From: Dehalococcoidia bacterium
GTDB lineage: Bacteria > Chloroflexota > Dehalococcoidia > JACQUA01
NCBI GenBank assembly: GCA_030689845.1
Contig: JAUYHV010000192.1
Coordinates: forward strand, 1-11,780
DNA: 11,780 nt
Reading direction: 5' to 3'
Part shown: one piece after another, positions 1-5,262 of the stretch
How the letters are laid out: the number at the start of each line of letters is the position of its first letter
Position numbering within the stretch: the stretch's first letter is position 1
Translations under genes and position numbers: made by a program
Notes under the pieces: generated by a model
The model's database searches: none
Told to the model about the DNA's origin: nothing
The model's input: the letters and a program-made list of their open reading frames with translations, nothing else

Positions 1-1
1 C

Positions 2-292
2 TTTTGGAACATATTATCTGTCAGAACAGTGGAAAGTCTCGTGATATCGTTCACCACGCCATTCTTTATTATTTATGCCGGCTCGTGGACGGCCCCGAAA
101 CACCGAAGAGAGACATCGGTTGCGCTCGCTATCGTCACCGCACTTTACTTGGGAGGTTCATACGTCTTGGCCTTTAAGGGTGGTCCCCAGTTCCTGGGCT
201 GGGATTCACTTTTCTATGGAGCTACACCTGTGTTGAACTTGGCAGGAGTGGGGACCGCCCTTTACAAAGTGCGGCGCCGATGGGAAACGTGA
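2..292 (+). CDS. Small membrane protein, C-terminal part (cut by window edge)
   Basis: I do not recognise this protein. A GTG at 29 could start an 87-residue protein, but there is no ribosome binding site before it. The same frame stays open back to the first base, so I read this as the C-terminal end of a longer gene beginning outside the window. The visible part has about three hydrophobic stretches: one after the GTG (around ISFTTPFFIIYAG), one around VALAIVTALYLGGSYVLAF, and a weaker one around ATPVLNLAGVGTALY. It ends in a basic tail (KVRRRWET), a common feature of cytoplasmic ends of membrane proteins. The next gene (344-1159) converges on it and no clear terminator lies in the 51 bases between. 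Confidence 0.5.
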   Translation, partial: FWNILSVRTVESLVISFTTPFFIIYAGSWTAPKHRRETSVALAIVTALYLGGSYVLAFKGGPQFLGWDSLFYGATPVLNLAGVGTALYKVRRRWET

Positions 293-343
293 CAAGGCAG
301 GCCAAGGGCTTCGACTACTTCTTTCTCATGAGCCCACTCAACT

Positions 344-1159
344 TTAATCTCCCGTCTCAAGGTCCCAATCGTCATCTATCCCAACTGTTGTGGCACGAGT
401 TATTATTTTTGCTATCTCCTCTGGATTCACTTTGAGACGCTTTAAGAATTTCTTTTCCTCATCCTGAGCCCAGCGCCATGCTTTTTGTTGCTCTTTGAAG
501 AGTTGCTCCACATATTCCATATGGGGGGTCATACCTTCAGCCGTCGCTTCCATTGCCGCAGTGGTGGCAATTGCCCAGGCCGCGTAAGCTTGAAATGTCG
601 TGTGCCAAGCATATTGCATTAATGAAGCCTCCTTAGGGACGCTCGTTATCGCTTCGTGTCGCCTAAGTACCTCAGCACTTGCTTGCATGAGCCGTTTTGC
701 AGCGTTAGATACCTCGCTGGCAGCTAAAGGGTTCTCGACGATAGAGTTGCCATATTTCACCAACGTATTGTTGTAAAGGTCAGCCTCCCTTGTCTGGAAA
801 GCGGTAATCTCAGTTTCGGTTTCAAGATAAGCCAAGCATTCTTGTAGTTCATTCCCATCAATTTTTGGACTGCCAAGGCAGAGAATAATAATCCATCCAA
901 AAGTAGTCATTCCCCATAGTAAATGCCACATGCTCCTTTTCTTATTTCTGAGCGCCCATCCCTCCACTGGTAACATTAATGCCAGCCAAATAGGAAGGCT
1001 TAACCGACTTAATAATTCGTTATCGATAGATGAATTCACTAAATGCACGAGTGAGCTTATTACACTGTGACCTTGACCCCATGATGTCATTGTGAGAAGA
1101 AACGTACCAATAGAAACGGCTGTCAAAGTGTAATTAGGATGCCTTTGAAACAGATTCAT
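344..1159 (-). CDS. Unrecognised membrane-anchored protein, 271 aa
   Basis: The start was placed at 1159 because GGGAGGTGAA sits directly before that ATG; an upstream TTG at 1216 has a badly spaced site. The N-terminal third carries three predicted membrane segments, about residues 12-28, 54-70 and 78-97. A long, probably helical and soluble domain follows (98-271), rich in Glu, Ala and Lys, with no motif I can name. It ends in an acidic tail. The gene has its own near-consensus promoter at 1257-1285 and is divergent from the gene at 1407. A membrane anchor with a helical soluble domain could fit a sensor or an envelope-located effector, but this is only a guess from architecture. Codon and base use are AT-richer than the metabolic genes to the right. 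Confidence 0.7.
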   Translation of the reverse strand: MNLFQRHPNYTLTAVSIGTFLLTMTSWGQGHSVISSLVHLVNSSIDNELLSRLSLPIWLALMLPVEGWALRNKKRSMWHLLWGMTTFGWIIILCLGSPKIDGNELQECLAYLETETEITAFQTREADLYNNTLVKYGNSIVENPLAASEVSNAAKRLMQASAEVLRRHEAITSVPKEASLMQYAWHTTFQAYAAWAIATTAAMEATAEGMTPHMEYVEQLFKEQQKAWRWAQDEEKKFLKRLKVNPEEIAKIITRATTVGIDDDWDLETGD

Positions 1160-1256
1160 TTCACCTCCCTGCTGCTCAAAACAGCTTATAACGCCAGCGG
1201 GTTTGCTTACTACCAAAGCCTCCTATAAACCTTTGCCTCCCACTCTTCATTAGGTT

Positions 1257-1285
1257 ATTGTAGAACCGTGGTTAACAACTGTCAA
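1257..1285 (-). promoter_or_regulatory. Sigma-A-type promoter for the 344-1159 gene
   Basis: On the minus strand TTGACA (1285-1280) is followed after exactly 17 bases by TACAAT (1262-1257). This is a perfect -35 and a five-of-six -10 box. Transcription would start near 1250, giving a leader of about 90 bases before the ATG at 1159. Confidence 0.75.
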
Positions 1286-1357
1286 TTACCTTTACACCAA
1301 AAATCTATAGACGGTATATATCCTTGTTAGATTTATGGGAATAAGCGTTTACAGGGG

Positions 1358-1366
1358 TGGTATAAT
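1358..1366 (+). promoter_or_regulatory. Extended -10 promoter for the 1407-2153 gene
   Basis: TGG followed by TATAAT (1361-1366) is a consensus extended -10 element (TGnTATAAT). I see no good -35 at the usual distance. Transcription would begin near 1373, leaving a leader of about 34 bases with a ribosome binding site. This favours the ATG at 1407 over the upstream in-frame start at 1335, which would lie before the transcript begins. Confidence 0.6.
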
Positions 1367-1406
1367 TACCATTAATCCTATTAAAAAGGATTCAGGGGTG
1401 TTCATA

Positions 1407-2153
1407 ATGGGGTTATTCAACAAAAAGCGAGAATTCGGTATTGAAGAGTATTGTCATTATTATTATGACCTAATATTTCATCCCGTCACAAGTGGGAGTT
1501 TAGCTGGGAAAGAGGTTCACAAGATTTTGCTTGATGTTCAGTTTAACTTACTTGTGGAAGCTGACCAGTCATTTGCAGGCATTGACCGCAATCTATTCCA
1601 TACCGAGATGCAGTCCCTCCAGCTTGAATTGTTTTCCTTGGCTTGGATGGAAAGATTCAAGAAGGGCTATTATATCCTCCCACAGGTTATTTTTACCCAT
1701 CAATATCTTGAGGATAATGGCAGGCTGGATGTGTGGGATGCTATGAACAAGTACAATTCGGTCATTGGTAAAACGGCGACAATGGATAACGATGGACAAC
1801 AGATGACAATAGACACAGCATTGGGACGAGTCCTTATTACAAGCATAAACGAATCAAGATGGAGGGCCTTTAAATCGTACCTAAGCGCCAATATTGAAGA
1901 CCCATCTAAACCGACTGAGGAAGAGAAAATAATCGTTGGGTACGTTGCCCGTAGCTGCAACTATATTGGTGCAAACCTGATGAAAAGAAACCAGATAGGT
2001 AGTCGGCAGATTACCGCATTGTTTCTGTTTAGAATCGGATGGGACGAAGATAAGGAGTTGAGCAATGATGCCCTTTTTAGACTTGCAGCACAGACATTAA
2101 ATATTTATGAAACTGCAAAAAATACCCTAAAAGGAATAGACCTAAAGGTATAA
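1407..2153 (+). CDS. Unrecognised soluble protein, 248 aa
   Basis: The family is not recognised. The start at 1407 is preceded by AGGGGTG at good spacing and lies just downstream of an extended -10 promoter. The frame can be read back to 1335, but that start precedes the promoter. The protein opens with MGLFNKKREFGIEEYC, is hydrophilic to amphipathic throughout, and shows no signal peptide or membrane segment, so it is probably cytoplasmic. It looks mostly helical, with aromatic-rich stretches (YCHYYYDLIF near the start, ERFKKGYYILPQVIF in the middle). No catalytic motif is obvious. It is transcribed away from the membrane protein gene at 344-1159, and the two may form a divergent accessory pair. 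There is no clear terminator before the toxin-antitoxin genes. Confidence 0.75.
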   Translation: MGLFNKKREFGIEEYCHYYYDLIFHPVTSGSLAGKEVHKILLDVQFNLLVEADQSFAGIDRNLFHTEMQSLQLELFSLAWMERFKKGYYILPQVIFTHQYLEDNGRLDVWDAMNKYNSVIGKTATMDNDGQQMTIDTALGRVLITSINESRWRAFKSYLSANIEDPSKPTEEEKIIVGYVARSCNYIGANLMKRNQIGSRQITALFLFRIGWDEDKELSNDALFRLAAQTLNIYETAKNTLKGIDLKV

Positions 2154-2160
2154 TGGGAAA

Positions 2161-2189
2161 TTGAAAAACCGTTCTGGAGACGATAATTA
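2161..2189 (+). promoter_or_regulatory. Weak promoter candidate upstream of the toxin-antitoxin operon
   Basis: TTGAAA (2161-2166), a 17-base gap and TAATTA (2184-2189) give a moderate sigma-A-like match. The start would be about 110 bases ahead of the toxin ATG. A second, weaker possibility is TTAAGA (2217-2222) with TATCAT (2239-2244). Neither is compelling. Confidence 0.3.
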
Positions 2190-2274
2190 ATCCTGATATG
2201 GGCTGTGTAATTCCAATTAAGACAAAGGGGCCTAATAATATCATATGAATGAAATGCCGGGCGCGGGTAGACAA

Positions 2275-2297
2275 ATGTCAACTTATATGTTAACATA
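2275..2297 (+). promoter_or_regulatory. Possible HigA operator: repeated octamer and 12-base palindrome
   Basis: ATGTCAAC (2275-2282) and ATGTTAAC (2287-2294) are near-identical octamers starting 12 bases apart, about one helical turn. The second lies inside a perfect 12-base palindrome, TATGTTAACATA (2286-2297), that ends three bases before the toxin ATG. Toxin-antitoxin operons are usually repressed by their own antitoxin at palindromes of this kind. The assignment rests on position and symmetry only. Confidence 0.4.
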
Positions 2298-2299
2298 GT

Positions 2300-2680
2300 A
2301 TGAGATTACAATTAGAGTACCCAGGTAAGAAGTTCGACATATATTATATCGTCCTTAATAATGGCAGTTGTCCCGCAAATGACTTCCTTGAGAATGTGAA
2401 ACAAAATAGACAAGATTCGCATAAATCACTTATTGCTCTTTTAAAAAGGCATGCCGATGATGGTCCTATTTTTAATATCAAGAAATCGAGACCTATTGAG
2501 GGGTATCAGAAGCTGTTGGAATTCAAATCAAGGCAAGGGGATCGCCTTATTTATTTTTATTTACCCGACAAAAAGACGGTCTTAATAGATGGTTTCCATA
2601 AGGGGGCGGTTGCCGAGACTGAGTACAGGAAAGCAGATACAATAAAAAACAATTATCTCCGGGAGGCTGAAAATGGTTAA
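2300..2680 (+). CDS. higB: HigB/RelE-superfamily toxin (phage Gp49-like)
   Basis: This 126-residue basic protein fits the RelE/ParE fold in its HigB/Gp49-like branch, whose members usually cut mRNA on the ribosome. The visible hallmarks are a compact strand-helix layout, the stretch RLIYFYLPDKKTVLIDGFHKG near residues 83-104, and a C-terminal helix with EYRKADTIKNNYL. These match the usual hydrophobic strand, GF-x-K turn and final helix of the family. Its gene precedes the antitoxin gene and overlaps it by 8 bases, the toxin-first order typical of higBA. I see no convincing ribosome binding site before the ATG at 2300. A palindrome occupies that spot, so expression may be kept low. It could also be named simply a RelE/ParE-type toxin; catalytic residues cannot be assigned with certainty. 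Confidence 0.8.
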   Translation: MRLQLEYPGKKFDIYYIVLNNGSCPANDFLENVKQNRQDSHKSLIALLKRHADDGPIFNIKKSRPIEGYQKLLEFKSRQGDRLIYFYLPDKKTVLIDGFHKGAVAETEYRKADTIKNNYLREAENG

Positions 2681-3062
2681 TCATAATCTTGATATGACGT
2701 TAAAAAGGTATGCTCAGGAGTACGCTAATGACCCAGAATTCATTGCGGAAGGACTCTCTATTAAAGTAGTCGAGGAAATGTTAGAGTGTCTTGAAAAGAA
2801 GGGATTGAATCAGTCATGGTTGGCTCAGGAAATGGGAGTATCTAGAGCTCATATTTCTCGAATCCTTAATGCGCCACCTAATATGACGCTACTAACGATA
2901 GCAAAAATTGCTGTTGCGCTGGGACTTACGCTGGATGTTTCCCTGGACGCCAAATCTCAGTATCCAACTTCTACCCAAAAAGCGCAGGTCACGTTTGCAG
3001 GGTTAATGTCAGATTATGCCGCTCCACCAAAAATTGGTGAATTATCTCTCGTAACAGCCTGA
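2673..3062 (+). CDS. higA: HigA-type antitoxin, XRE helix-turn-helix protein
   Basis: This 129-residue protein carries a Cro/C1-type helix-turn-helix at about residues 45-66 (LNQSWLAQEMGVSRAHISR), with flanking helices from about 31 to 88. It should bind and neutralise the preceding toxin and repress the operon. The start at 2673 has GGGAGG before it and overlaps the end of the toxin frame by 8 bases, which suggests translational coupling. The N-terminal 30 residues and the C-terminal tail after about residue 92 are not part of the DNA-binding fold, and one of them probably contacts the toxin. The tail (QYPTS through SLVTA) is longer than in minimal HigA proteins. Confidence 0.85.
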   Translation: MVNHNLDMTLKRYAQEYANDPEFIAEGLSIKVVEEMLECLEKKGLNQSWLAQEMGVSRAHISRILNAPPNMTLLTIAKIAVALGLTLDVSLDAKSQYPTSTQKAQVTFAGLMSDYAAPPKIGELSLVTA

Positions 3063-3093
3063 GCTACATTAGTACCAACGAAAGGATATCGCT

Positions 3094-3525
3094 ATGCAAG
3101 TGCCTGAATCAATACGGAAACACCTGGCTCAAGAATTTAAATTCGCAGCAGACCAGATACGAGCAACCCCAGATTTACACGGTAAATTATACTTTTTTAG
3201 TGCTTTTTTTGGTGAGACAGGTAGAGCTCTCAATGCCGATTGGATTCCTGATATAGCCTTATTACATTTGGTTTTACAATCGTTACATGGGGCAATAAAT
3301 ATGAGGCTTATAACCCCTATTATGGGTACAAACCTTAATATGGGATTACCAAAGGATTTGGCAGAGGCGTTAACGACATCGTCAGCAGAACTTGCTGACC
3401 TCTTTCAGACCAAGGAAATCAATGAGAAAAAACTTTATCAACTTATTGTGAAATTCGCTGAGTTGGCATATGTTGCCACGGGCAATGGTTATTACCTTTA
3501 TTTGAGGGGGGCTATCAAAGTCTAA
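3094..3525 (+). CDS. Unrecognised 143-aa protein, third gene of the toxin-antitoxin operon
   Basis: I do not recognise the family. The gene begins 31 bases after the antitoxin stop, on the same strand, with AAAGGA seven bases before its ATG, so it is probably co-transcribed with higBA. The protein is predicted mostly helical and soluble, with no signal peptide or catalytic signature. The N-terminal part (residues 1-45) is mixed and aromatic. The middle (about 50-75) is a hydrophobic helix region (PDIALLHLVLQSLHGAINMR), and the C-terminal half contains two more helices ending in a YVATGNGYYLYLRG segment. Possible roles include an accessory factor of the toxin-antitoxin unit or an unrelated cargo gene. 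Nothing in the sequence decides between these. Confidence 0.7.
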   Translation: MQVPESIRKHLAQEFKFAADQIRATPDLHGKLYFFSAFFGETGRALNADWIPDIALLHLVLQSLHGAINMRLITPIMGTNLNMGLPKDLAEALTTSSAELADLFQTKEINEKKLYQLIVKFAELAYVATGNGYYLYLRGAIKV

Positions 3526-3549
3526 ATTAACCAAAGGTTTATTGAAATC

Positions 3550-3618
3550 TTGACTTCAAAGTCAATACTTACTTATGGTGATTAATAACATCAATATCGT
3601 GGGCATTGACAAAAGTCA
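3550..3618 (+). repeat. Two related short inverted repeats
   Basis: TTGACTT-CA-AAGTCAA (3550-3565) is a perfect 7-base inverted repeat with a 2-base centre. A shorter relative, TGAC-AAAA-GTCA, sits at 3607-3618, 56 bases later. Both share the core TTGAC...AAGTCA. They could be binding sites for a dimeric regulator of the downstream small transcript. The first lacks a T-run, so it is not a terminator for the gene ending at 3525. Confidence 0.4.
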
Positions 3619-3634
3619 CTAACCCGTTTAACGT
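3606..3634 (+). promoter_or_regulatory. Possible promoter for the small structured RNA
   Basis: TTGACA (3606-3611) is a perfect -35 box. At a 17-base spacing the -10 is TAACGT (3629-3634), a poor match. The start would be near 3641, just ahead of the UUCG hairpin. The -35 box overlaps the second inverted repeat. Confidence 0.3.
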
Positions 3635-3640
3635 ATAACT

Positions 3641-3703
3641 AACTTCCTCTGTCGGTTCGCTGGCAGAGCGCCGGGCAGCCTAAGGGCTGCCCGTGCTTTT
3701 TTT
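3641..3703 (+). ncRNA. Candidate structured small RNA with UUCG hairpin
   Basis: Two hairpins stand in tandem. The first (3647-3668) is a 9-pair stem, CTCTGTCGG against CTGGCAGAG with two G-U pairs, closed by a TTCG tetraloop (3656-3659). The second (3672-3693) is a 9-pair GC-rich stem with a TAAG loop followed by a T-run, the transcription terminator. UUCG loops are typical of folded RNAs, so a short transcript of about 60 bases is plausible. It has no open frame. The NYN-family ORF starts at the base after the T-run. The RNA may be an independent small RNA, or the end of the transcript from the toxin-antitoxin side. Confidence 0.4.
3672..3703 (+). terminator. Rho-independent terminator
   Basis: CGGGCAGCC (3672-3680), loop TAAG and GGCTGCCCG (3685-3693) make a perfect 9-pair stem, followed by TGC and seven T residues (3697-3703). 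It is the strongest terminator in the window and would end transcription coming from the higBA side or from a local small-RNA promoter. Confidence 0.85.
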
Positions 3704-4027
3704 ATGATGAAAGCAAAAGCAAACGTCTATATTGATGGGTTCAATCTCTATAACCGTGCTGTAAAAGACACATCTGAGCTTCCCGCGAAACTTATAAAAG
3801 TGCTTTCAAATCCCTCTCAATCTCCCTTTACGAAAGGGAGAGGCTCTATTTCCCCCTTTATTAAAGGGGGATTAAAGGGGATTTTGTTGCGTTTCTCGGG
3901 ACGCTTCATCTACAAGCGGCTTGACCTTTCCAGGCTCTGCCAGGCTCTCCTCCCACATCACGAGATTCACCGCATCAGGTATTTCACCGCGCTTGTACTG
4001 AGTTGTAATAGAGTAATATTATTTTAA
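3704..4027 (+). pseudogene. NYN-domain (PIN-like ribonuclease) gene fragment, interrupted
   Basis: The ORF opens with KANVYIDGFNLYNRAVKDT, the first strand of an NYN/PIN-like ribonuclease domain; Asp11 and Asn14 match the conserved metal-site Asp and its partner. The next recognisable family segment, YKRLDLSRLCQALLPHHEIH followed by RIRYFTA, comes only about 45 residues later. Between them lies a palindromic element (3776-3906) that is read through in frame as a Ser/Gly/Lys-rich insert. After RYFTA the family sequence stops and about 11 unrelated residues lead to the stop. Most of the domain, including the later acidic residues, is therefore missing. The ATG directly follows a terminator T-run and has no clear ribosome binding site. 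I take this as a non-functional remnant. Confidence 0.7.
3776..3906 (+). mobile_element. Palindromic MITE-like element inserted in the NYN gene
   Basis: The ends are imperfect inverted repeats: GAGCTTCCCGCGAAAC (3776-3791) and the complement of GTTTCTCGGGACGCTT (3891-3906) agree at 13 of 16 positions. Inside are two hairpins, CTCCCTTT-ACG-AAAGGGAG (3822-3840) and CCCCCTTT-ATT-AAAGGGGG (3852-3870). Subterminal arms CAAATCCC (3807-3814) and GGGGATTTTG (3877-3886) also complement each other. The whole unit is a foldback of about 131 bases with a length asymmetry of about ten bases between arms. It is flanked by CATCT on both sides (3771-3775 and 3907-3911), as expected for a 5-base target duplication. 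No transposase is encoded, so movement would need one supplied elsewhere. Confidence 0.6.
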
Positions 4028-4338
4028 CTGCCACAGGCAGGGACGCCTGTGCTCCGCTCCATTCTCCGTTCCGAGAGCCTTCGTCCGAGAGTCCCCATAA
4101 TTCGGGACAAGGCGGAGTGCCACCAGATTCAAGATATTAACGCGAAACCGTGCAATTTAATACTGGTCAAGTGTTTCATAAATGGCCTTATAACTTTTGC
4201 CATTCCGGGCTAGACCCGGAATCCAGTCTATTGCTCTGGATTCCCGCTTTCGCGGGAATGACACCAGTGACATTGCAAATGGTAAAGAGATATTAGATAC
4301 ACTACGTTAGCCGGTGGAACGAAAAAATGCTCGTTGGT
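4028..4338. other. Gene-free stretch with small inverted repeats
   Basis: I find no credible coding region here. It holds CACAGGC-AGGGAC-GCCTGTG (4032-4051), GTCCC...GGGAC near 4091-4108, and the hairpin repeat at 4199-4262. None of the frames continues the NYN domain lost at 4027. I see no good terminator for the minus-strand dehydrogenase gene that ends at 4339. The stretch looks like decayed DNA between the accessory region and the metabolic genes. Confidence 0.5.
4199..4262. repeat. Double-hairpin REP/dRS3-like repeat
   Basis: ATTCCGGG-CTAGA-CCCGGAAT (4202-4222) and ATTCCCGC-TTTC-GCGGGAAT (4240-4259) are two perfect 8-pair hairpins. The outer ends GCCATTCC and GGAATGAC are nearly inverted copies, so the unit has a palindromic plan. 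The second hairpin has the ATTCCC-N8-GGGAAT form known as dRS3 in Neisseria, and similar repeats are common in many bacterial genomes. Only one copy is in this window, so its dispersal here is inferred. Confidence 0.6.
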
Positions 4339-5208
4339 TTACCTTTTGCCCCTGGCCGGTTCTTTCTTTGAAACCGGTTCATATCTTTCAAGGTCAAGCT
4401 GAGACGTCAGGGCGGCAAGGGGAACCTTTATTCCGTAGCTTGTCCCCAAACCCGCGGCAAGCCTCAGGTCTTTAAACAGGTTCCTGGGGGCCTTTTTTAC
4501 CACTTTCTCCCCGGACTTGTTTGTCTCCCTTGAAAGGCTGCCCCAGTTCTTCTCCAGGGTATTGCTCCTGGCAGAACTGTTCATCAGGGCTTCATGAAAT
4601 TTGTCCAGGTCCAAACCTGCCCGGCTGGCAATCTTAATGCAATCGGAAATCATTGCCGAGGTAGTGGATATTATGTAATTGTTGCAAATCTTGGTTATCT
4701 CTCCCGAACCTATACCGCCAAGGTGATACACCTTTTTACCCATGGCCGTAAGCACAGGCATACACCTGTCCAGGACGGCTTTGTCTCCGCCTGCCAGGAG
4801 GGTAACGGTACCGTCCCTGACGGGCTGCCCTGCGCCGCTGACAGCCACATCCAGCACGTTAATACCTTTCTGCTTTCCTTTTGCGGCGACTTCTTTGCAG
4901 AAAAAGGGGTCAATGGTGCAGGTAAATATGATGGTCGTTCCCGGCCTCACTGTTTCCCAGACTCCCCGCCTGCCGAAAATGGCTCTCCGGGCATCATCGG
5001 TATCGTAGACCATGACTATAACGATATCCGAGTTTTCGGCCACCTTGGCGTCTGAAGTGGCAATTTTGGCTCCGGCTTTGACCGCCTCCATCGCCCTGGA
5101 CCTGACGAGGTCGAAAACAGTTACATCGAATCCTGCCTTCAAAAGGTTTTTTGACATGGGATTTCCCATCACCCCTATACCTATGAATCCGATTTTTTCA
5201 CCTGCCAT
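4339..5208 (-). CDS. NAD(P)-dependent beta-hydroxyacid dehydrogenase (3-hydroxyisobutyrate dehydrogenase family)
   Basis: This 289-residue protein has the full family plan. A Rossmann motif GFIGIGVMG lies at residues 7-15, and the substrate loop DVAVSGAGQPV at 120-130 corresponds to the usual D-x-P-V-S-G-G. The catalytic-Lys segment GSGEITKICNN at 167-177 has Lys173, and a C-terminal FKDLRLA segment follows at 245-251. Family members oxidise short 3-hydroxy acids or reduce tartronate-type semialdehydes with NAD(P). The start at 5208 has AGGAGGT eight bases ahead. The gene lies 54 bases downstream of a class II aldolase-family gene and is probably in the same operon, which suggests consecutive steps on a small hydroxy acid. 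The exact substrate cannot be read off. The second Gly of the substrate motif is Ala126 here, and the C-terminus is basic (KKEPARGKR). Confidence 0.85.
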   Translation of the reverse strand: MAGEKIGFIGIGVMGNPMSKNLLKAGFDVTVFDLVRSRAMEAVKAGAKIATSDAKVAENSDIVIVMVYDTDDARRAIFGRRGVWETVRPGTTIIFTCTIDPFFCKEVAAKGKQKGINVLDVAVSGAGQPVRDGTVTLLAGGDKAVLDRCMPVLTAMGKKVYHLGGIGSGEITKICNNYIISTTSAMISDCIKIASRAGLDLDKFHEALMNSSARSNTLEKNWGSLSRETNKSGEKVVKKAPRNLFKDLRLAAGLGTSYGIKVPLAALTSQLDLERYEPVSKKEPARGKR

Positions 5209-5262
5209 TGGTAGTTACCTCCTTGTTATTTTTTATATTTTTCAAAGCCCGGCGCGGAACCT

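Noticed and set aside
2077..2296. Minus-strand short frames between the unknown gene and higB
   Set aside because: They partly overlap coding sequence, contain no recognisable motifs and lack start signals.
3526..3703. Integron attC-like site (GTTTAAC at 3626-3632 before a strong hairpin)
   Set aside because: No matching GTTRRRY core is placed symmetrically, the hairpin is a terminator with a T-run, and no integrase or repeated sites are present between the other genes.
3778..4262. CRISPR array, suggested by several short palindromic repeats
   Set aside because: The palindromes are different from each other, unevenly spaced, and without uniform spacers or nearby cas genes.
4594..5055. 153-codon plus-strand frame opposite the dehydrogenase gene
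   Set aside because: Antisense to a clear dehydrogenase with intact motifs; the composition is atypical of a protein and no start signal is visible.
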